A DNA stretch of 64,000 nucleotides from Parasedimentitalea denitrificans. Its GTDB lineage: Bacteria; Pseudomonadota; Alphaproteobacteria; Rhodobacterales; Rhodobacteraceae. Within the stretch, counting starts at the first letter, position 1; each line of letters opens with the position of its first letter. Under the pieces are notes generated by a model that saw only the letters and a list, made by a program, of their open reading frames with translations, had not been told where the DNA came from and did no database searches. A program made the translations under genes and the position numbers. Shown in pieces: positions 32,240-41,186 of this stretch. The stretch is from NCBI RefSeq assembly GCF_011813015.1, contig NZ_QHLQ01000022.1, positions 1-64,000 of the forward strand, in the 5' to 3' direction.

Positions 32240-33279
32240 GCGGCGTACAGAAAATCATCGTTGCAGACGACGACACGGATCAGAGGTTGGATCGTTGGCT
32301 GCGGCGGTTGTTCCCGCATGTCAGCCAAGGGCGGATCGAAAAGATGTGCCGCAAGGGCGATCTGCGGGTCGACAGTGGCCGGGTGAAACCTTCGACCCGC
32401 GTCATGGCCGGGCAAACCGTGCGGGTGCCGCCGCTGCCTGCGATTGACCATCAGCCTAATGATACTCAGCGCCGGATCTCGGATGCGGATATCAAGATGA
32501 TCCAGTCCTGTGTGATCTACCGCGACGATAATGTGATCGCGCTGAACAAACCGCATGGTTTGGCGGTGCAGGGTGGCAGCGGCCAAAGCCGCCACGTGGA
32601 CGGGTTGGCCGAGGCGCTGAAATTTGGGTATGAGGAAAAACCCAAGCTGGTGCACCGGCTGGACAAGGATACCTCGGGTGTTTTGCTGCTGGCACGTGAC
32701 CGGCTGTCGGCCAAGGCATTGACCGCCGCCTTTCGCCATCGCGAGACACAGAAAATCTATTGGTCGGTGGTTGCTGGGGTTCCGCATCCCAAGCTTGGCA
32801 TGATCAAAACTGGGCTGGTCAAAGCGCACGGGCATGGCCCGGGTGGCGAAGGCGAGAAGATGTACAACATCCACCCGCGCGATATCGACGATACTCCGGG
32901 CGCCAAAAAGGCGATCACCGACTATGTTGTGCTAGAGGCTGCCGGCAAACGCGCGGCCTGGATGGCGCTAAGCCCGGTCACAGGGCGTACCCACCAGTTG
33001 CGTGCACACATGGGCGAGCTGGGACATCCGATTGTCGGTGATGGCAAATACGGCGGATCGAGCCAGGAAAACCTCGGCGATGGCTGGGGCTCACAACTGG
33101 GCAACGAGATCTCGAAAAAGCTGCACCTGCACGCGCGCAGCATCAGGATCGAGCATCCGGTGAACAAGTCGGTTCTGAACATCACCGCACCGCTGCCACA
33201 GCACATGCAGGATACTTGGGACTATTTTCAATGGGATCCAAGGGATGTGCCCGAGGATCCGTTTGAGGAACTGGAATGA
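32236..33279 (+). CDS. rluC: 23S rRNA pseudouridine synthase RluC
   Basis: 347 residues. An N-terminal S4 RNA-binding domain (QRLDRWLRRLFPHVSQGRIEKM) precedes the catalytic domain with LVHRLDKDTSGVLLLARD, where Asp143 is the nucleophile, and GRTHQLRAHM. RluC-type enzymes modify 955, 2504 and 2580 of 23S rRNA; RluD or another family member is possible. Four-base overlaps on both sides couple it to crcB and the HAD gene. Confidence 0.9.
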   Translation: MSGVQKIIVADDDTDQRLDRWLRRLFPHVSQGRIEKMCRKGDLRVDSGRVKPSTRVMAGQTVRVPPLPAIDHQPNDTQRRISDADIKMIQSCVIYRDDNVIALNKPHGLAVQGGSGQSRHVDGLAEALKFGYEEKPKLVHRLDKDTSGVLLLARDRLSAKALTAAFRHRETQKIYWSVVAGVPHPKLGMIKTGLVKAHGHGPGGEGEKMYNIHPRDIDDTPGAKKAITDYVVLEAAGKRAAWMALSPVTGRTHQLRAHMGELGHPIVGDGKYGGSSQENLGDGWGSQLGNEISKKLHLHARSIRIEHPVNKSVLNITAPLPQHMQDTWDYFQWDPRDVPEDPFEELE

Positions 33280-33944
33280 GCGCAGACCTGCGGCTGGTTC
33301 TGTTTGATATGGATGGCACTCTGGTGGACAGCCAGGGGGCTATCACCGGAGCCATGTACGAAGCCTTTGCCGGGCAGGGGTTAGAGCCACCGTCGCGTGA
33401 CGCGATCCTATCAATCGTTGGTCTGTCGCTAGATCTGGCAATGGCAGAGCTGTCTCCCGGCGCCGACCCTGCGACCCAGAGCGCTTTGGTTGAGGGCTAC
33501 AAGAATTCTTACATGGTGTCGCGGCAGGGGGCAGGTAAGGCGCACTCGCCACTGTATCCCGGCACGCTTGAGATGCTATCGGCGCTGCATGCGGTGCCTG
33601 AATATCTGTTGGGTGTCGCCACTGGTAAATCACAGCGCGGGCTGGATGCGGTTATCGCATCCCATGATTTGACCTGTTTTGTGACCCGGCAGTCAGCAGA
33701 CCACCACCCATCAAAACCACATCCTTCGATGATCCATACGGCTATGGTAGAAACCGGAGTTGCACCTGAACACACGGTAATGATCGGCGATACCAGCTAT
33801 GATATCGACATGGGTCACGCCGCTGGTGTCACGACGATCGCAGTACCCTGGGGGTACCATCCGGTGGATCAGTTGAACGCGCATCACACCATCAATAGTT
33901 TTGCCGATTTGGCACCCTTGTTACAAAGAATTTGGAAGGCCTGA
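33276..33944 (+). CDS. HAD-family hydrolase (phosphoglycolate phosphatase-like)
   Basis: 222 residues. Motif I is LFDMDGTLVD (nucleophile Asp11, acid Asp13), followed by a helical cap, motif II in GVATGKSQRGLD and motif IV in MIGDTSYDIDMGHAAG. It belongs to the Gph/beta-phosphoglucomutase-like subgroup; the substrate is unknown. It overlaps rluC by four bases and precedes the ATP12-like gene by 3. Confidence 0.9.
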   Translation: MSADLRLVLFDMDGTLVDSQGAITGAMYEAFAGQGLEPPSRDAILSIVGLSLDLAMAELSPGADPATQSALVEGYKNSYMVSRQGAGKAHSPLYPGTLEMLSALHAVPEYLLGVATGKSQRGLDAVIASHDLTCFVTRQSADHHPSKPHPSMIHTAMVETGVAPEHTVMIGDTSYDIDMGHAAGVTTIAVPWGYHPVDQLNAHHTINSFADLAPLLQRIWKA

Positions 33945-33947
33945 CCG

Positions 33948-34652
33948 ATGAGCACATGGAAGCAAAAGCGATTCTGGGAACAGGTTACCGTGACCGAATC
34001 AGCAGGGCGATTCGCTGTCGAATTGGACGGTCGAAAGGTCAAAACACCGGCAAAAGCAGGACTGATTCTACCGACTCGCGCCATGGCCGAGGCAATTGCC
34101 GCGGAATGGATGGCCCAAGAGGATGCGGTTAACCCGCATACGATGCCATTTACCCGTTCTGCGAATGCGGCACTGGATAAAGTTCAGCTTCAGCACAACG
34201 AAGTCGCCGACATGTTGGCCGAATACGGCGATTCCGATTTGCTGTGTTACCGGGCCGATAGCCCGGTGGAACTGGTTCAGCGACAGAGCGACGAATGGGA
34301 TCCGGCGTTGGATTGGGCTGCGTCAGAGTTGAACGCAAGACTGCAAACCCGACAGGGCATCCAGCATCAACGACAGGATGCAGAGGTCCTGAAAGGCCTA
34401 CAAGCTAGGGTGCGAGCGCTATCAGCGTTCCAATTGGCGGCCTTTCACGATCTCGTTAGCATGTCGGGCTCACTCATTCTGGGCTTTGCTGCAGCCGCCG
34501 GATGGCGCGGTGCTGATGAAATCTGGACGCTGTCACGTTTGGATGAGACATGGCAGGAAGAGCAGTGGGGGCCAGACGACGAGGCGCAAGCCGAAGCCGA
34601 AATCAAACGTCAGGCCTTTCTTCATGCCAAGAAATTCTACGATTTTTCTTGA
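33948..34652 (+). CDS. ATP12-family F1-ATPase assembly chaperone
   Basis: 234 residues. WKQKRFWEQVTVTESAGRFAVELDGRKVKTPA (in parts) and PFTRSANAALDKV are conserved in ATP12, the chaperone that binds the F1 alpha subunit during assembly. Outside mitochondria it is largely restricted to alphaproteobacteria, which supports the lineage call. It is the last gene of the crcB-rluC-HAD-ATP12 string. Confidence 0.92.
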   Translation: MSTWKQKRFWEQVTVTESAGRFAVELDGRKVKTPAKAGLILPTRAMAEAIAAEWMAQEDAVNPHTMPFTRSANAALDKVQLQHNEVADMLAEYGDSDLLCYRADSPVELVQRQSDEWDPALDWAASELNARLQTRQGIQHQRQDAEVLKGLQARVRALSAFQLAAFHDLVSMSGSLILGFAAAAGWRGADEIWTLSRLDETWQEEQWGPDDEAQAEAEIKRQAFLHAKKFYDFS

Positions 34653-34671
34653 CGACGCAGTCGATTGAAAA

Positions 34672-34687
34672 GTCGCAGATTTGCGAC
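34672..34687. promoter_or_regulatory. Small inverted repeat upstream of aapJ
   Basis: GTCGCA-GATT-TGCGAC, a perfect 6-bp palindrome 20 bases after the ATP12 gene and about 195 bases before aapJ. A TTGACG (about 34750) between them may be a promoter -35. The regulator is unknown. Confidence 0.35.
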
Positions 34688-34882
34688 ATCGGGTATCATT
34701 GAAATTCTGAAAGTTCACTATTCGATCATCTAATTTCGTGAACCTGCACTTGACGTTTGTTGATGAATTAGCCCAAGCTAAGCAACGAATTGGAAAGATA
34801 TCCAAATTCACTTAAAGTTTCGGCATTGCTGGTGTCGGATAAAAACCGTCCACAAGGGCGGAACCATCAGGAAGAGGTAAAA

Positions 34883-35899
34883 ATGAAAAAAACCGTATTT
34901 TTAGGCGCACTGACTGTAGCCGGTCTGGCTGCTGGCGTAGCCGCTGCTGGTACACTTGACGACGTCAAAGCCCGCGGTAAACTGAACTGCGGCGTAACCA
35001 CCGGTCTGGTTGGTTTTGCTGCTCCCGACGCAAACGGCGAATGGGCTGGCTTTGACGTTTCGATCTGCCGTGCTGTTGCTGCTGCCGTTCTGGGTGACCC
35101 GAGCGCTGTTGAGTTCGTTCCAACAACTGGTAAGACACGCTTCACAGCGCTGGCTTCTGGCGAGATCGACATGCTGGCTCGTAACACCACATGGACATTC
35201 TCTCGTGACGTCGACCTGAAGTTCACCTTTGTTGGTGTGAACTACTACGATGGTCAGGGCTTCATGGTTCCAAAGGACCTGGGTGTTTCCTCGGCTAAAG
35301 AACTGGACGGCGCTACTGTTTGTATCCAAACTGGTACAACAACCGAGCTGAACCTGGCGGACTTCTTCCGTTCGAACAACATCAGCTACGAGCCGGTTCC
35401 AATCGAAACCAATGCTGAAGCTCAGCAGCAGTACCTGGCTGGCGCTTGCGACGTGTACACCACAGACGCATCTGGCCTGGCTGCTACTCGTGCGACTTTC
35501 GAAGCACCAGCTGACCACGTTCTGCTGCCAGAAATCATCTCCAAGGAGCCTCTGGGCCCATTGGTACGCCACGGCGACAACGAGTGGGGCGATGTTGTTC
35601 GCTGGACTCTGAACGCAATGGTTACAGCTGAAGAGCTGGGTGTGACTTCGGCAAACATCGCTGAGATGTCCGCTGGCACAGACAACCCAGAAATCAACCG
35701 TCTGCTGGGTACCGAAGGTACTCTGGGCGAGATGCTGGGTCTGTCGGCTGACTGGGGCAAGAACGCCATCATGGCTGGCGGCAACTACGGTGAAGTCTTT
35801 GCCAAGAACATCGGCGAAGAAACACCAATCGGTCTGGCCCGTGGTCTGAACGCACAGTGGACAAACGGCGGCCTGCTGTACTCGCCACCGTTCCGCTAA
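34883..35899 (+). CDS. aapJ: General L-amino-acid ABC transporter, periplasmic binding protein
   Basis: 338 residues from ATG 34883 (GGAAGAGG 5-6 bases upstream). A signal peptide (MKKTVFLGALTVAGLAAGVAAA/GTL) is followed by the SBP_bac_3 fold: VKARGKLNCGVTTGLVGFA, WAGFDVSICRAVAAAVLG and LASGEIDMLARNTTWT. AapJ binds many L-amino acids. Codon use is strongly biased to a few codons, consistent with very high expression. A hairpin separates it from aapQ. Confidence 0.95.
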   Translation: MKKTVFLGALTVAGLAAGVAAAGTLDDVKARGKLNCGVTTGLVGFAAPDANGEWAGFDVSICRAVAAAVLGDPSAVEFVPTTGKTRFTALASGEIDMLARNTTWTFSRDVDLKFTFVGVNYYDGQGFMVPKDLGVSSAKELDGATVCIQTGTTTELNLADFFRSNNISYEPVPIETNAEAQQQYLAGACDVYTTDASGLAATRATFEAPADHVLLPEIISKEPLGPLVRHGDNEWGDVVRWTLNAMVTAEELGVTSANIAEMSAGTDNPEINRLLGTEGTLGEMLGLSADWGKNAIMAGGNYGEVFAKNIGEETPIGLARGLNAQWTNGGLLYSPPFR

Positions 35900-35912
35900 G
35901 AACCGCAAGGTC

Positions 35913-35942
35913 AAGGGCGCAGGTAACCCCTGCGCCCTTTTC
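35913..35942 (+). terminator. Attenuator/partial terminator between aapJ and aapQ
   Basis: AAGGGCGCAGG / CCTGCGCCCTT, a perfect 11-bp stem with a 5-base loop, then TTTCC. It probably makes the binding protein more abundant than the permeases. Confidence 0.8.
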
Positions 35943-36027
35943 CTATCTGCAATACAAACTCGATCACAGGAAGTGGGGACAAACCCTGCTCAGATAAGAT
36001 CGAGGGAGTCACGGGGATCATTATATT

Positions 36028-37242
36028 ATGACCACTATAACCGACCCGCCGCAGGGGTCGTTCCGGCTGTCGATGCTGTTGAGCGACACGCGCTACCGAT
36101 CTTTGACGCTTCAGGCCATTGCGGCCATTTGTTTGGCGTTGGCGATCTGGTACCTAGGCAACAATGTTGCCAAGAACCTAGCTAAACTTGGACTGAACAT
36201 TGATTTTGGGTTCTTGGGCGTTCCAGCTGGGTACGACATCAATCAGAGATTGATTGAGTACACCAGCCAATCCACCAACCTTCGGGCGGCGTTTGTAGGT
36301 ATTCTGAACACGCTTTTAGTCGCGTTCCTTGCCTGTACACTGGCGACGATCTTTGGGGTTCTTGCTGGGGTTCTACGCCTGTCCAACAACTGGATCGTCT
36401 CCAAACTGATGGCGGTTTATGTTGAACTATTCCGCAATATTCCGGTGCTGATCTGGATTGTGATCATCTTTACGATCATGACCGCGGTTCTTCCCGGGCC
36501 GCGCGCATTCCGGGGCGATGAAGCCACGGCCAGCATGCTGTTTGATGCCTTTGCATTTACAAACCGCGGTATTTACCTGCCCGCTCCCGTTTGGGGCGCT
36601 GGGTCGATGGTTGTGGTTGTCACCTTCTTGCTGTCCATCGTGGGCGTCATTGGGTACCGCCGTTACGCGACCAAGCTGCTGTATGACACCGGCCGGATGC
36701 TTCCAACATTTCTGCCAAGCCTGGCGATCTTCTTTTTGCCAACAATCCTGATGTTCTTCATCATGGGGATGCCAATTGGCTTGGAATATCCAGAGCTTAA
36801 AGGCTTCAATTTCAAAGGCGGCATCAAAATTGGTGGGCCACTGATTGCGATCTGGTTTGCCCTGTCCATTTATACCGGTGCTTTCATTGCTGAAAACGTG
36901 CGTGCAGGTATTCAGGCTGTGTCCAAAGGCCAAACTGAAGCTGCTGCAGCTTTGGGCCTGCGTTCCGGTCGGATCATGAGCCTCGTTGTACTGCCTCAGG
37001 CACTGCGGGTTATCATTCCGCCACTGATCTCGAACTACCTGAACATTACCAAAAACTCGTCTTTGGCGATTTTGGTGGGCTATGCCGACGTAACGGCCAC
37101 ACTGGGCGGGATCACCCTGAACCAGACCGGTCGTGCCATCGAATGTGTTCTATTGCTGATGTTGTTCTATCTCGTCATCTCGCTGAGCATCTCCGCTGTG
37201 ATCAACGTCTACAACAATGCAATTAAGTTGAAGGAGCGGTGA
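36028..37242 (+). CDS. aapQ: General L-amino-acid ABC transporter, permease
   Basis: 404 residues, inner membrane. The HisM-type permease domain is split by a long hydrophobic insert, as in known AapQ. The EAA loop is NVRAGIQAVSKGQTEAAAALGLRSG, followed by LPQALRVIIPPLISNYLNITKNSSLA. It pairs with AapM. A GGGGA lies about 10 bases before the ATG. The end touches aapM. Confidence 0.95.
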   Translation: MTTITDPPQGSFRLSMLLSDTRYRSLTLQAIAAICLALAIWYLGNNVAKNLAKLGLNIDFGFLGVPAGYDINQRLIEYTSQSTNLRAAFVGILNTLLVAFLACTLATIFGVLAGVLRLSNNWIVSKLMAVYVELFRNIPVLIWIVIIFTIMTAVLPGPRAFRGDEATASMLFDAFAFTNRGIYLPAPVWGAGSMVVVVTFLLSIVGVIGYRRYATKLLYDTGRMLPTFLPSLAIFFLPTILMFFIMGMPIGLEYPELKGFNFKGGIKIGGPLIAIWFALSIYTGAFIAENVRAGIQAVSKGQTEAAAALGLRSGRIMSLVVLPQALRVIIPPLISNYLNITKNSSLAILVGYADVTATLGGITLNQTGRAIECVLLLMLFYLVISLSISAVINVYNNAIKLKER

Positions 37243-37244
37243 GC

Positions 37245-38543
37245 ATGTCTGATCAGACAAATAACTCAGTTGCCTTCGTGCGCACCGAAGAAGTGCCATC
37301 TATGCCACCGCCCTATACGGCGTCTGGTCCGGTAAAGTGGGCGCGCGACAACCTGTTTTCAACTCCTGCAAACAGTGTTCTGACCATTGTTGCGCTCTAT
37401 GTGATCTACATGATCCTGAGCGGCACAATGCCTTGGGTTCTGAATGGGATTTGGGATTCGCCTAGCCTATCGGCGTGTCGCGAAATTCTTGACGGTAAGT
37501 CAGGCGCTTGTTTTGCCGTCTTGACCGAACGGTGGAACCAATTGCTGTTTGGGTTCAAATATCCGGTAGATCTCTACTGGCGGCCAACAATTGCCTTTGT
37601 GCTGTTTTTCTTTGCAGCCGCTCCGGTATTGTTCTTCGACCTGCCGCGCAAGCTGCTGATCTTTACTGGCCTTTACCCATTTATCGCTTTCTGGCTGATC
37701 TGGGGCGGAGAGATTGGTACGCCAATTACTGCGCTCATTGGTGTTGCCGTGGGTTATCTGGTCTACAGCCGCTTGGTTGCTAGCAACTTTGCCCTTGGTT
37801 TCTTTAGCGGAATCGCTGCGGCTTTTGTCGTCTGGTTGGTGGTCGGGGCTGTATTGCCGACCGGCATGATTGAAGAAGGCTCTATGCGTTCGGTGCCATC
37901 TCGCGATTTGGGCGGCTTCATGCTGAACATGATGCTGGGTGTAACCTGTGTGTCCTTGTCGGTGCCCATTGGCATTGCATTGGCGCTTGGACGTCAGTCG
38001 GACATGCCGCTGATCAAATACATCTGCGTTGTCTTCATCGAGTTCATCCGTGGCGTTCCACTGATCACTTTGCTGTTTGTAGCCAGTGTCATGTTGGCAT
38101 ATTTCTTCCCGCCCGAAGCAACAGTTGATCTGTTTCTGCGTGTGGTGATCATGATCACATTGTTCTCGGCGGCCTATATTGCCGAGGTGGTCCGTGGTGG
38201 TTTGGCAGCATTGCCGAAAGGCCAGTACGAGGCGGCTGACTCTCTTGGGTTGGACTATGCGCAAAGTATGCGGCTTATCATTCTGCCTCAGGCGCTGAAG
38301 ATCTCCATTCCTGGCATCGTGAACGTTGCTGTTGGCCTGTTCAAAGATACCACGCTGGTGTCGGTCATTTCGATGTTCGATCTGGTGGGCATGATCCGTG
38401 GTCCTATTCTGGCGTCTACCGACTGGAATGGCGTCTATTGGGAACTCTTTGGTTTCGCCGCACTTCTCTTCTTTGTCGTGTGTTACGGCATCTCACAATA
38501 TTCGCAGTGGCTGGAACGCCGTCTTGCGACAGATCACCGATAA
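37245..38543 (+). CDS. aapM: General L-amino-acid ABC transporter, permease
   Basis: 432 residues from ATG 37245; AAGGAG (37231-37236) is 8 bases upstream, which fits it better than the overlapping GTG at 37239. About eight membrane segments precede the permease core with EVVRGGLAALPKGQYEAADSLGLDY and ILPQALKISIPGIVNVAVGLFKDTTL. It works as a heterodimer with AapQ. Confidence 0.95.
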   Translation: MSDQTNNSVAFVRTEEVPSMPPPYTASGPVKWARDNLFSTPANSVLTIVALYVIYMILSGTMPWVLNGIWDSPSLSACREILDGKSGACFAVLTERWNQLLFGFKYPVDLYWRPTIAFVLFFFAAAPVLFFDLPRKLLIFTGLYPFIAFWLIWGGEIGTPITALIGVAVGYLVYSRLVASNFALGFFSGIAAAFVVWLVVGAVLPTGMIEEGSMRSVPSRDLGGFMLNMMLGVTCVSLSVPIGIALALGRQSDMPLIKYICVVFIEFIRGVPLITLLFVASVMLAYFFPPEATVDLFLRVVIMITLFSAAYIAEVVRGGLAALPKGQYEAADSLGLDYAQSMRLIILPQALKISIPGIVNVAVGLFKDTTLVSVISMFDLVGMIRGPILASTDWNGVYWELFGFAALLFFVVCYGISQYSQWLERRLATDHR

Positions 38544-38555
38544 GGGGGCCGGACT

Positions 38556-39323
38556 ATGGCTGAACAATCAAAACTGCAGGTGCTCGACGAAGTCGCGATC
38601 ACTATTCAGAACATGAACAAGTGGTATGGTTCGTTCCATGTGCTGCGGGATATCAACCTGACCGTTAACCGTGGCGAGCGGATTGTTATCTGTGGACCAT
38701 CGGGCTCGGGTAAATCGACTCTGATCCGCTGCATCAACGCCCTTGAGGAGCATCAGCAGGGCAGCATCGAAGTCGATGGCACCCTGTTGTCATCTGACCT
38801 CAAGAACGTTGACAAAATCCGTCGCGAAGTTGGCATGTGCTTCCAGCACTTCAACCTGTTCCCGCATCTGTCCATTTTGGATAACCTGACTTTGGCTCCG
38901 ATCTGGGTGCGTAAAACACCCAAGAAAGAAGCGGAAGAAGTGGCAATGCACTTCCTGGAAAAGGTTAAAATTCCGGATCAGGCTCTGAAATTCCCCGGTC
39001 AGCTATCTGGTGGTCAGCAGCAGCGTGTGGCGATTGCCCGTTCGCTGTGCATGAAGCCGCGTATCATGCTGTTTGATGAACCAACATCGGCGCTGGATCC
39101 GGAGATGATCAAAGAGGTGCTCGACACCATGATCGAGCTGGCCGAAGAGGGCATGACCATGCTCTGCGTGACCCACGAGATGGGCTTTGCCCGTCAGGTG
39201 GCGAACCGCGTGATCTTTATGGATGCGGGTCAGATTGTGGAACAGAACGAACCAGAAGAGTTCTTCAACAACCCGCAAAGCGAACGTACGCAGCTGTTCC
39301 TGAGCCAGATCCTGGGTCACTAA
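38556..39323 (+). CDS. aapP: General L-amino-acid ABC transporter, ATPase
   Basis: 255 residues. Walker A is GPSGSGKST (47-55), Q-loop FQHFNLFPH, signature LSGGQQQR, Walker B IMLFDEPTSALD and H-loop CVTHEMG. It energises AapQM. AAGGGGG precedes the ATG, and a strong terminator follows. Confidence 0.96.
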   Translation: MAEQSKLQVLDEVAITIQNMNKWYGSFHVLRDINLTVNRGERIVICGPSGSGKSTLIRCINALEEHQQGSIEVDGTLLSSDLKNVDKIRREVGMCFQHFNLFPHLSILDNLTLAPIWVRKTPKKEAEEVAMHFLEKVKIPDQALKFPGQLSGGQQQRVAIARSLCMKPRIMLFDEPTSALDPEMIKEVLDTMIELAEEGMTMLCVTHEMGFARQVANRVIFMDAGQIVEQNEPEEFFNNPQSERTQLFLSQILGH

Positions 39324-39346
39324 ATAGCCGTTACTAAAAGACAGAT

Positions 39347-39375
39347 AGGCCCCCGGGAAACCGGGGGCCTTTTTT
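39347..39375 (+). terminator. Terminator of the aap operon
   Basis: AGGCCCCCGG-GAAA-CCGGGGGCCT, a perfect 10-bp stem with a GNRA loop, followed by TTTTT. Confidence 0.95.
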
Positions 39376-39382
39376 GTTCGTG

Positions 39383-39811
39383 TTAGCTAGGCGTAAAGCT
39401 CAGTTCCAAGACCTTGTGGCCAAAGAACGGATCTACCTTTTCGGCCCCCTCTATAAAGCCGTAGCTTTTGTAGAAGTTCCGACCGATTTGGTTGTCTGTG
39501 AAGACTTCCAGGCAAAGATTGCCCTTAATCTCAACAGCTTTGTCCATCAGTGCTTTGCCGATGCGCTTGCCTTGATGACTGGGCCTAAGGAATAGGCCGC
39601 CAACTTGGTTTTCGATCAGTGAGATAAAGCCAATGGGTTGGCCGTTTTGCTCAGCGATGTGGGTTTCAGCCATGTCCAGAAAATGATCACGGATCATTGC
39701 CGCAGCTTGATCCAATTGATCGGAAGTCAGAAACGGATGGGCCTGACTGCTGGATTCTCGCCAGATTGAAAGCACAGCGGATTTGTCGTTGGAATGGTAG
39801 GGTCTGATCAT
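39383..39811 (-). CDS. GNAT-family N-acetyltransferase
   Basis: 142 residues from ATG 39811 (MIRPYHSNDKSAVLSIW), with AAAGGA upstream. The acetyl-CoA site is VGGLFLRPSHQGKRIGKALMDKA, followed by LEVFTDNQIGRNFYKSYGF, the conserved N-x-x-x-x-x-F-Y-x-x-x-G-F pattern. It resembles YjaB-type enzymes; the substrate is unknown. It converges on the aap operon. Confidence 0.85.
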   Translation of the reverse strand: MIRPYHSNDKSAVLSIWRESSSQAHPFLTSDQLDQAAAMIRDHFLDMAETHIAEQNGQPIGFISLIENQVGGLFLRPSHQGKRIGKALMDKAVEIKGNLCLEVFTDNQIGRNFYKSYGFIEGAEKVDPFFGHKVLELSFTPS

Positions 39812-39927
39812 TGTCAGAGTGTCCTTTAGAGATTGCCATAAGGGCAAAATGTCGTGAAATTTTGATGTGGCACACTTAGCAAGTCACCTGCCGGAACATG
39901 GCGGGTGATGTTTTGATAAGTAGCAAA

Positions 39928-39945
39928 GGGGCCAATGTTGGCCCC
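39928..39945 (-). terminator. Palindrome downstream of the phosphatase operon
   Basis: GGGGCCAA-TG-TTGGCCCC, a perfect 8-bp stem; read on the - strand it is followed by TTTGCTAC. A plausible terminator for the operon at 40033-41995. The rest of 39812-40032 shows nothing else. Confidence 0.5.
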
Positions 39946-40032
39946 AACTTCAACGGGACATAAAATCTCCAGGACTGTCATCGACAGCTTAGCAGAAGGA
40001 AGCAAAGTTATTCAAGACTCAGAGAAACGGGG

Positions 40033-40530
40033 TTAGGCTGCCTCCAGCTCGCCTGGTACAACAAAATCCACCAATTTTCCTGTCCCTCGTTCCAGCTTGC
40101 TCCACTTGGGAATGTCGAATTCCAGTATCAGCGTACTGCCAGTGGGGTAGTTGTAGAACCGTGGGTGGTCAGGGGCATTTCGGGTCATTTCCATAGCAAA
40201 GGAGCCGACGCTTGGGTTGTGGCCCAAGATCATGGTGCAGGGCCGCTCCGCCTCTTTGAGAACCTGGAAAATGATATTGGCATGGGCCTGATAAAGCCGT
40301 TCCACAAAAACGGCCGGAGCAGAGAGCTGCATCCGCTCATAGGTTTCACGGGTGCGCTGTGAGGGTGAAGATATCACCTGATCAGGGACATGACCTTGTC
40401 GTCGTAACCAATCACCCAGCGCAGTGGCTGCGTGGCGGCCCCGGCTTGTCAGAGGGCGTGCATGGTCGCTGGGCGCAGTACTGTCCCAAGCGGATTTGGC
40501 GTGGCGGGTCAGAATCAATGTGCAGGTCAT
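40033..40530 (-). CDS. Histidine phosphatase family protein (SixA-like)
   Basis: 165 residues from ATG 40530. The phosphohistidine motif is LILTRHAKSAWD (RHA rather than RHG, as in SixA). The second catalytic His lies in MILGHNPSVGSFA, and SSPSQRTRETYERM is the typical RT box. SixA-type enzymes remove phosphate from phosphohistidine proteins. The start overlaps the stop of the ferredoxin-like gene by four bases. Confidence 0.85.
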   Translation of the reverse strand: MTCTLILTRHAKSAWDSTAPSDHARPLTSRGRHAATALGDWLRRQGHVPDQVISSPSQRTRETYERMQLSAPAVFVERLYQAHANIIFQVLKEAERPCTMILGHNPSVGSFAMEMTRNAPDHPRFYNYPTGSTLILEFDIPKWSKLERGTGKLVDFVVPGELEAA

Positions 40531-41186
40531 ATGGAGTGAAAATAGCTCATATGATGCGAATTTTGCGAAAAATCTCGACTTGCTCCCAAACTGAGCGGAC
40601 AAGCGCGCCTTGCCCTGCAGCCCTGCGCCATACAGTCAGCGCCTTCTGGGCTGTCCAGATGACTGTGGCAGGCCTGCAGGTCGTAGGGGCCGCCATCAGT
40701 AAAAGCAGCGACAGGGCAAGCGGTTAGACATGATTTTTGGATGCATGTTTTGCAAGGAGATTGGGGCAGAATAGGGGGCGGAATGTCGAATTCGTCGTCG
40801 AAATGCAGGGCACCACGAAAAGAGATCATAAGCCCCACTTTATCGTGCACGAGCATCTGCGAAGGCGAGGTAAAGGCCCGGCCAGAGGCTAGTGCCCAGT
40901 TGATAAAGGGGGCAAAAGGTGGCCCGCCGAAGGGAAAATAGGGTGTCGCGGCGAATCGCTTTGCCAGTTTTTCGACTACCCGAAGGGACCAGCGGTCTAC
41001 GGGATCCGGCTCAGCATCGAGATACTCAGCCGAGGCTGTGAACGTCGACCAGAACGACCCGGCAGTGCCAAGCAGGATCAGTGTACCGTCCGTCAGGTTG
41101 GCAGCGGGACTACGGCGCGGGTGAAGGCTGCCGTGGATTTCCAACCCCTCAGCTTGAACGGCTGTATCCAGTTGCTCAAAAGTCAT
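40527..41186 (-). CDS. 4Fe-4S ferredoxin-like protein
   Basis: 219 residues. The cysteine-rich C-terminal part (CKTCIQKSCLTACPVAAF ... CHSHL ... CMAQGCRARRACP) could hold one or two 4Fe-4S clusters. The arrangement recalls the cluster domain of epoxyqueuosine reductase QueG, but the N-terminal cobalamin domain is not evident. The N-terminal 130 residues (GTAGSFWSTFTASAEY, PDPVDRWS) form an uncharacterised domain. It is sandwiched by four-base overlaps between the hydroxylase and phosphatase genes. Confidence 0.7.
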   Translation of the reverse strand: MTFEQLDTAVQAEGLEIHGSLHPRRSPAANLTDGTLILLGTAGSFWSTFTASAEYLDAEPDPVDRWSLRVVEKLAKRFAATPYFPFGGPPFAPFINWALASGRAFTSPSQMLVHDKVGLMISFRGALHFDDEFDIPPPILPQSPCKTCIQKSCLTACPVAAFTDGGPYDLQACHSHLDSPEGADCMAQGCRARRACPLSLGASRDFSQNSHHMSYFHSI

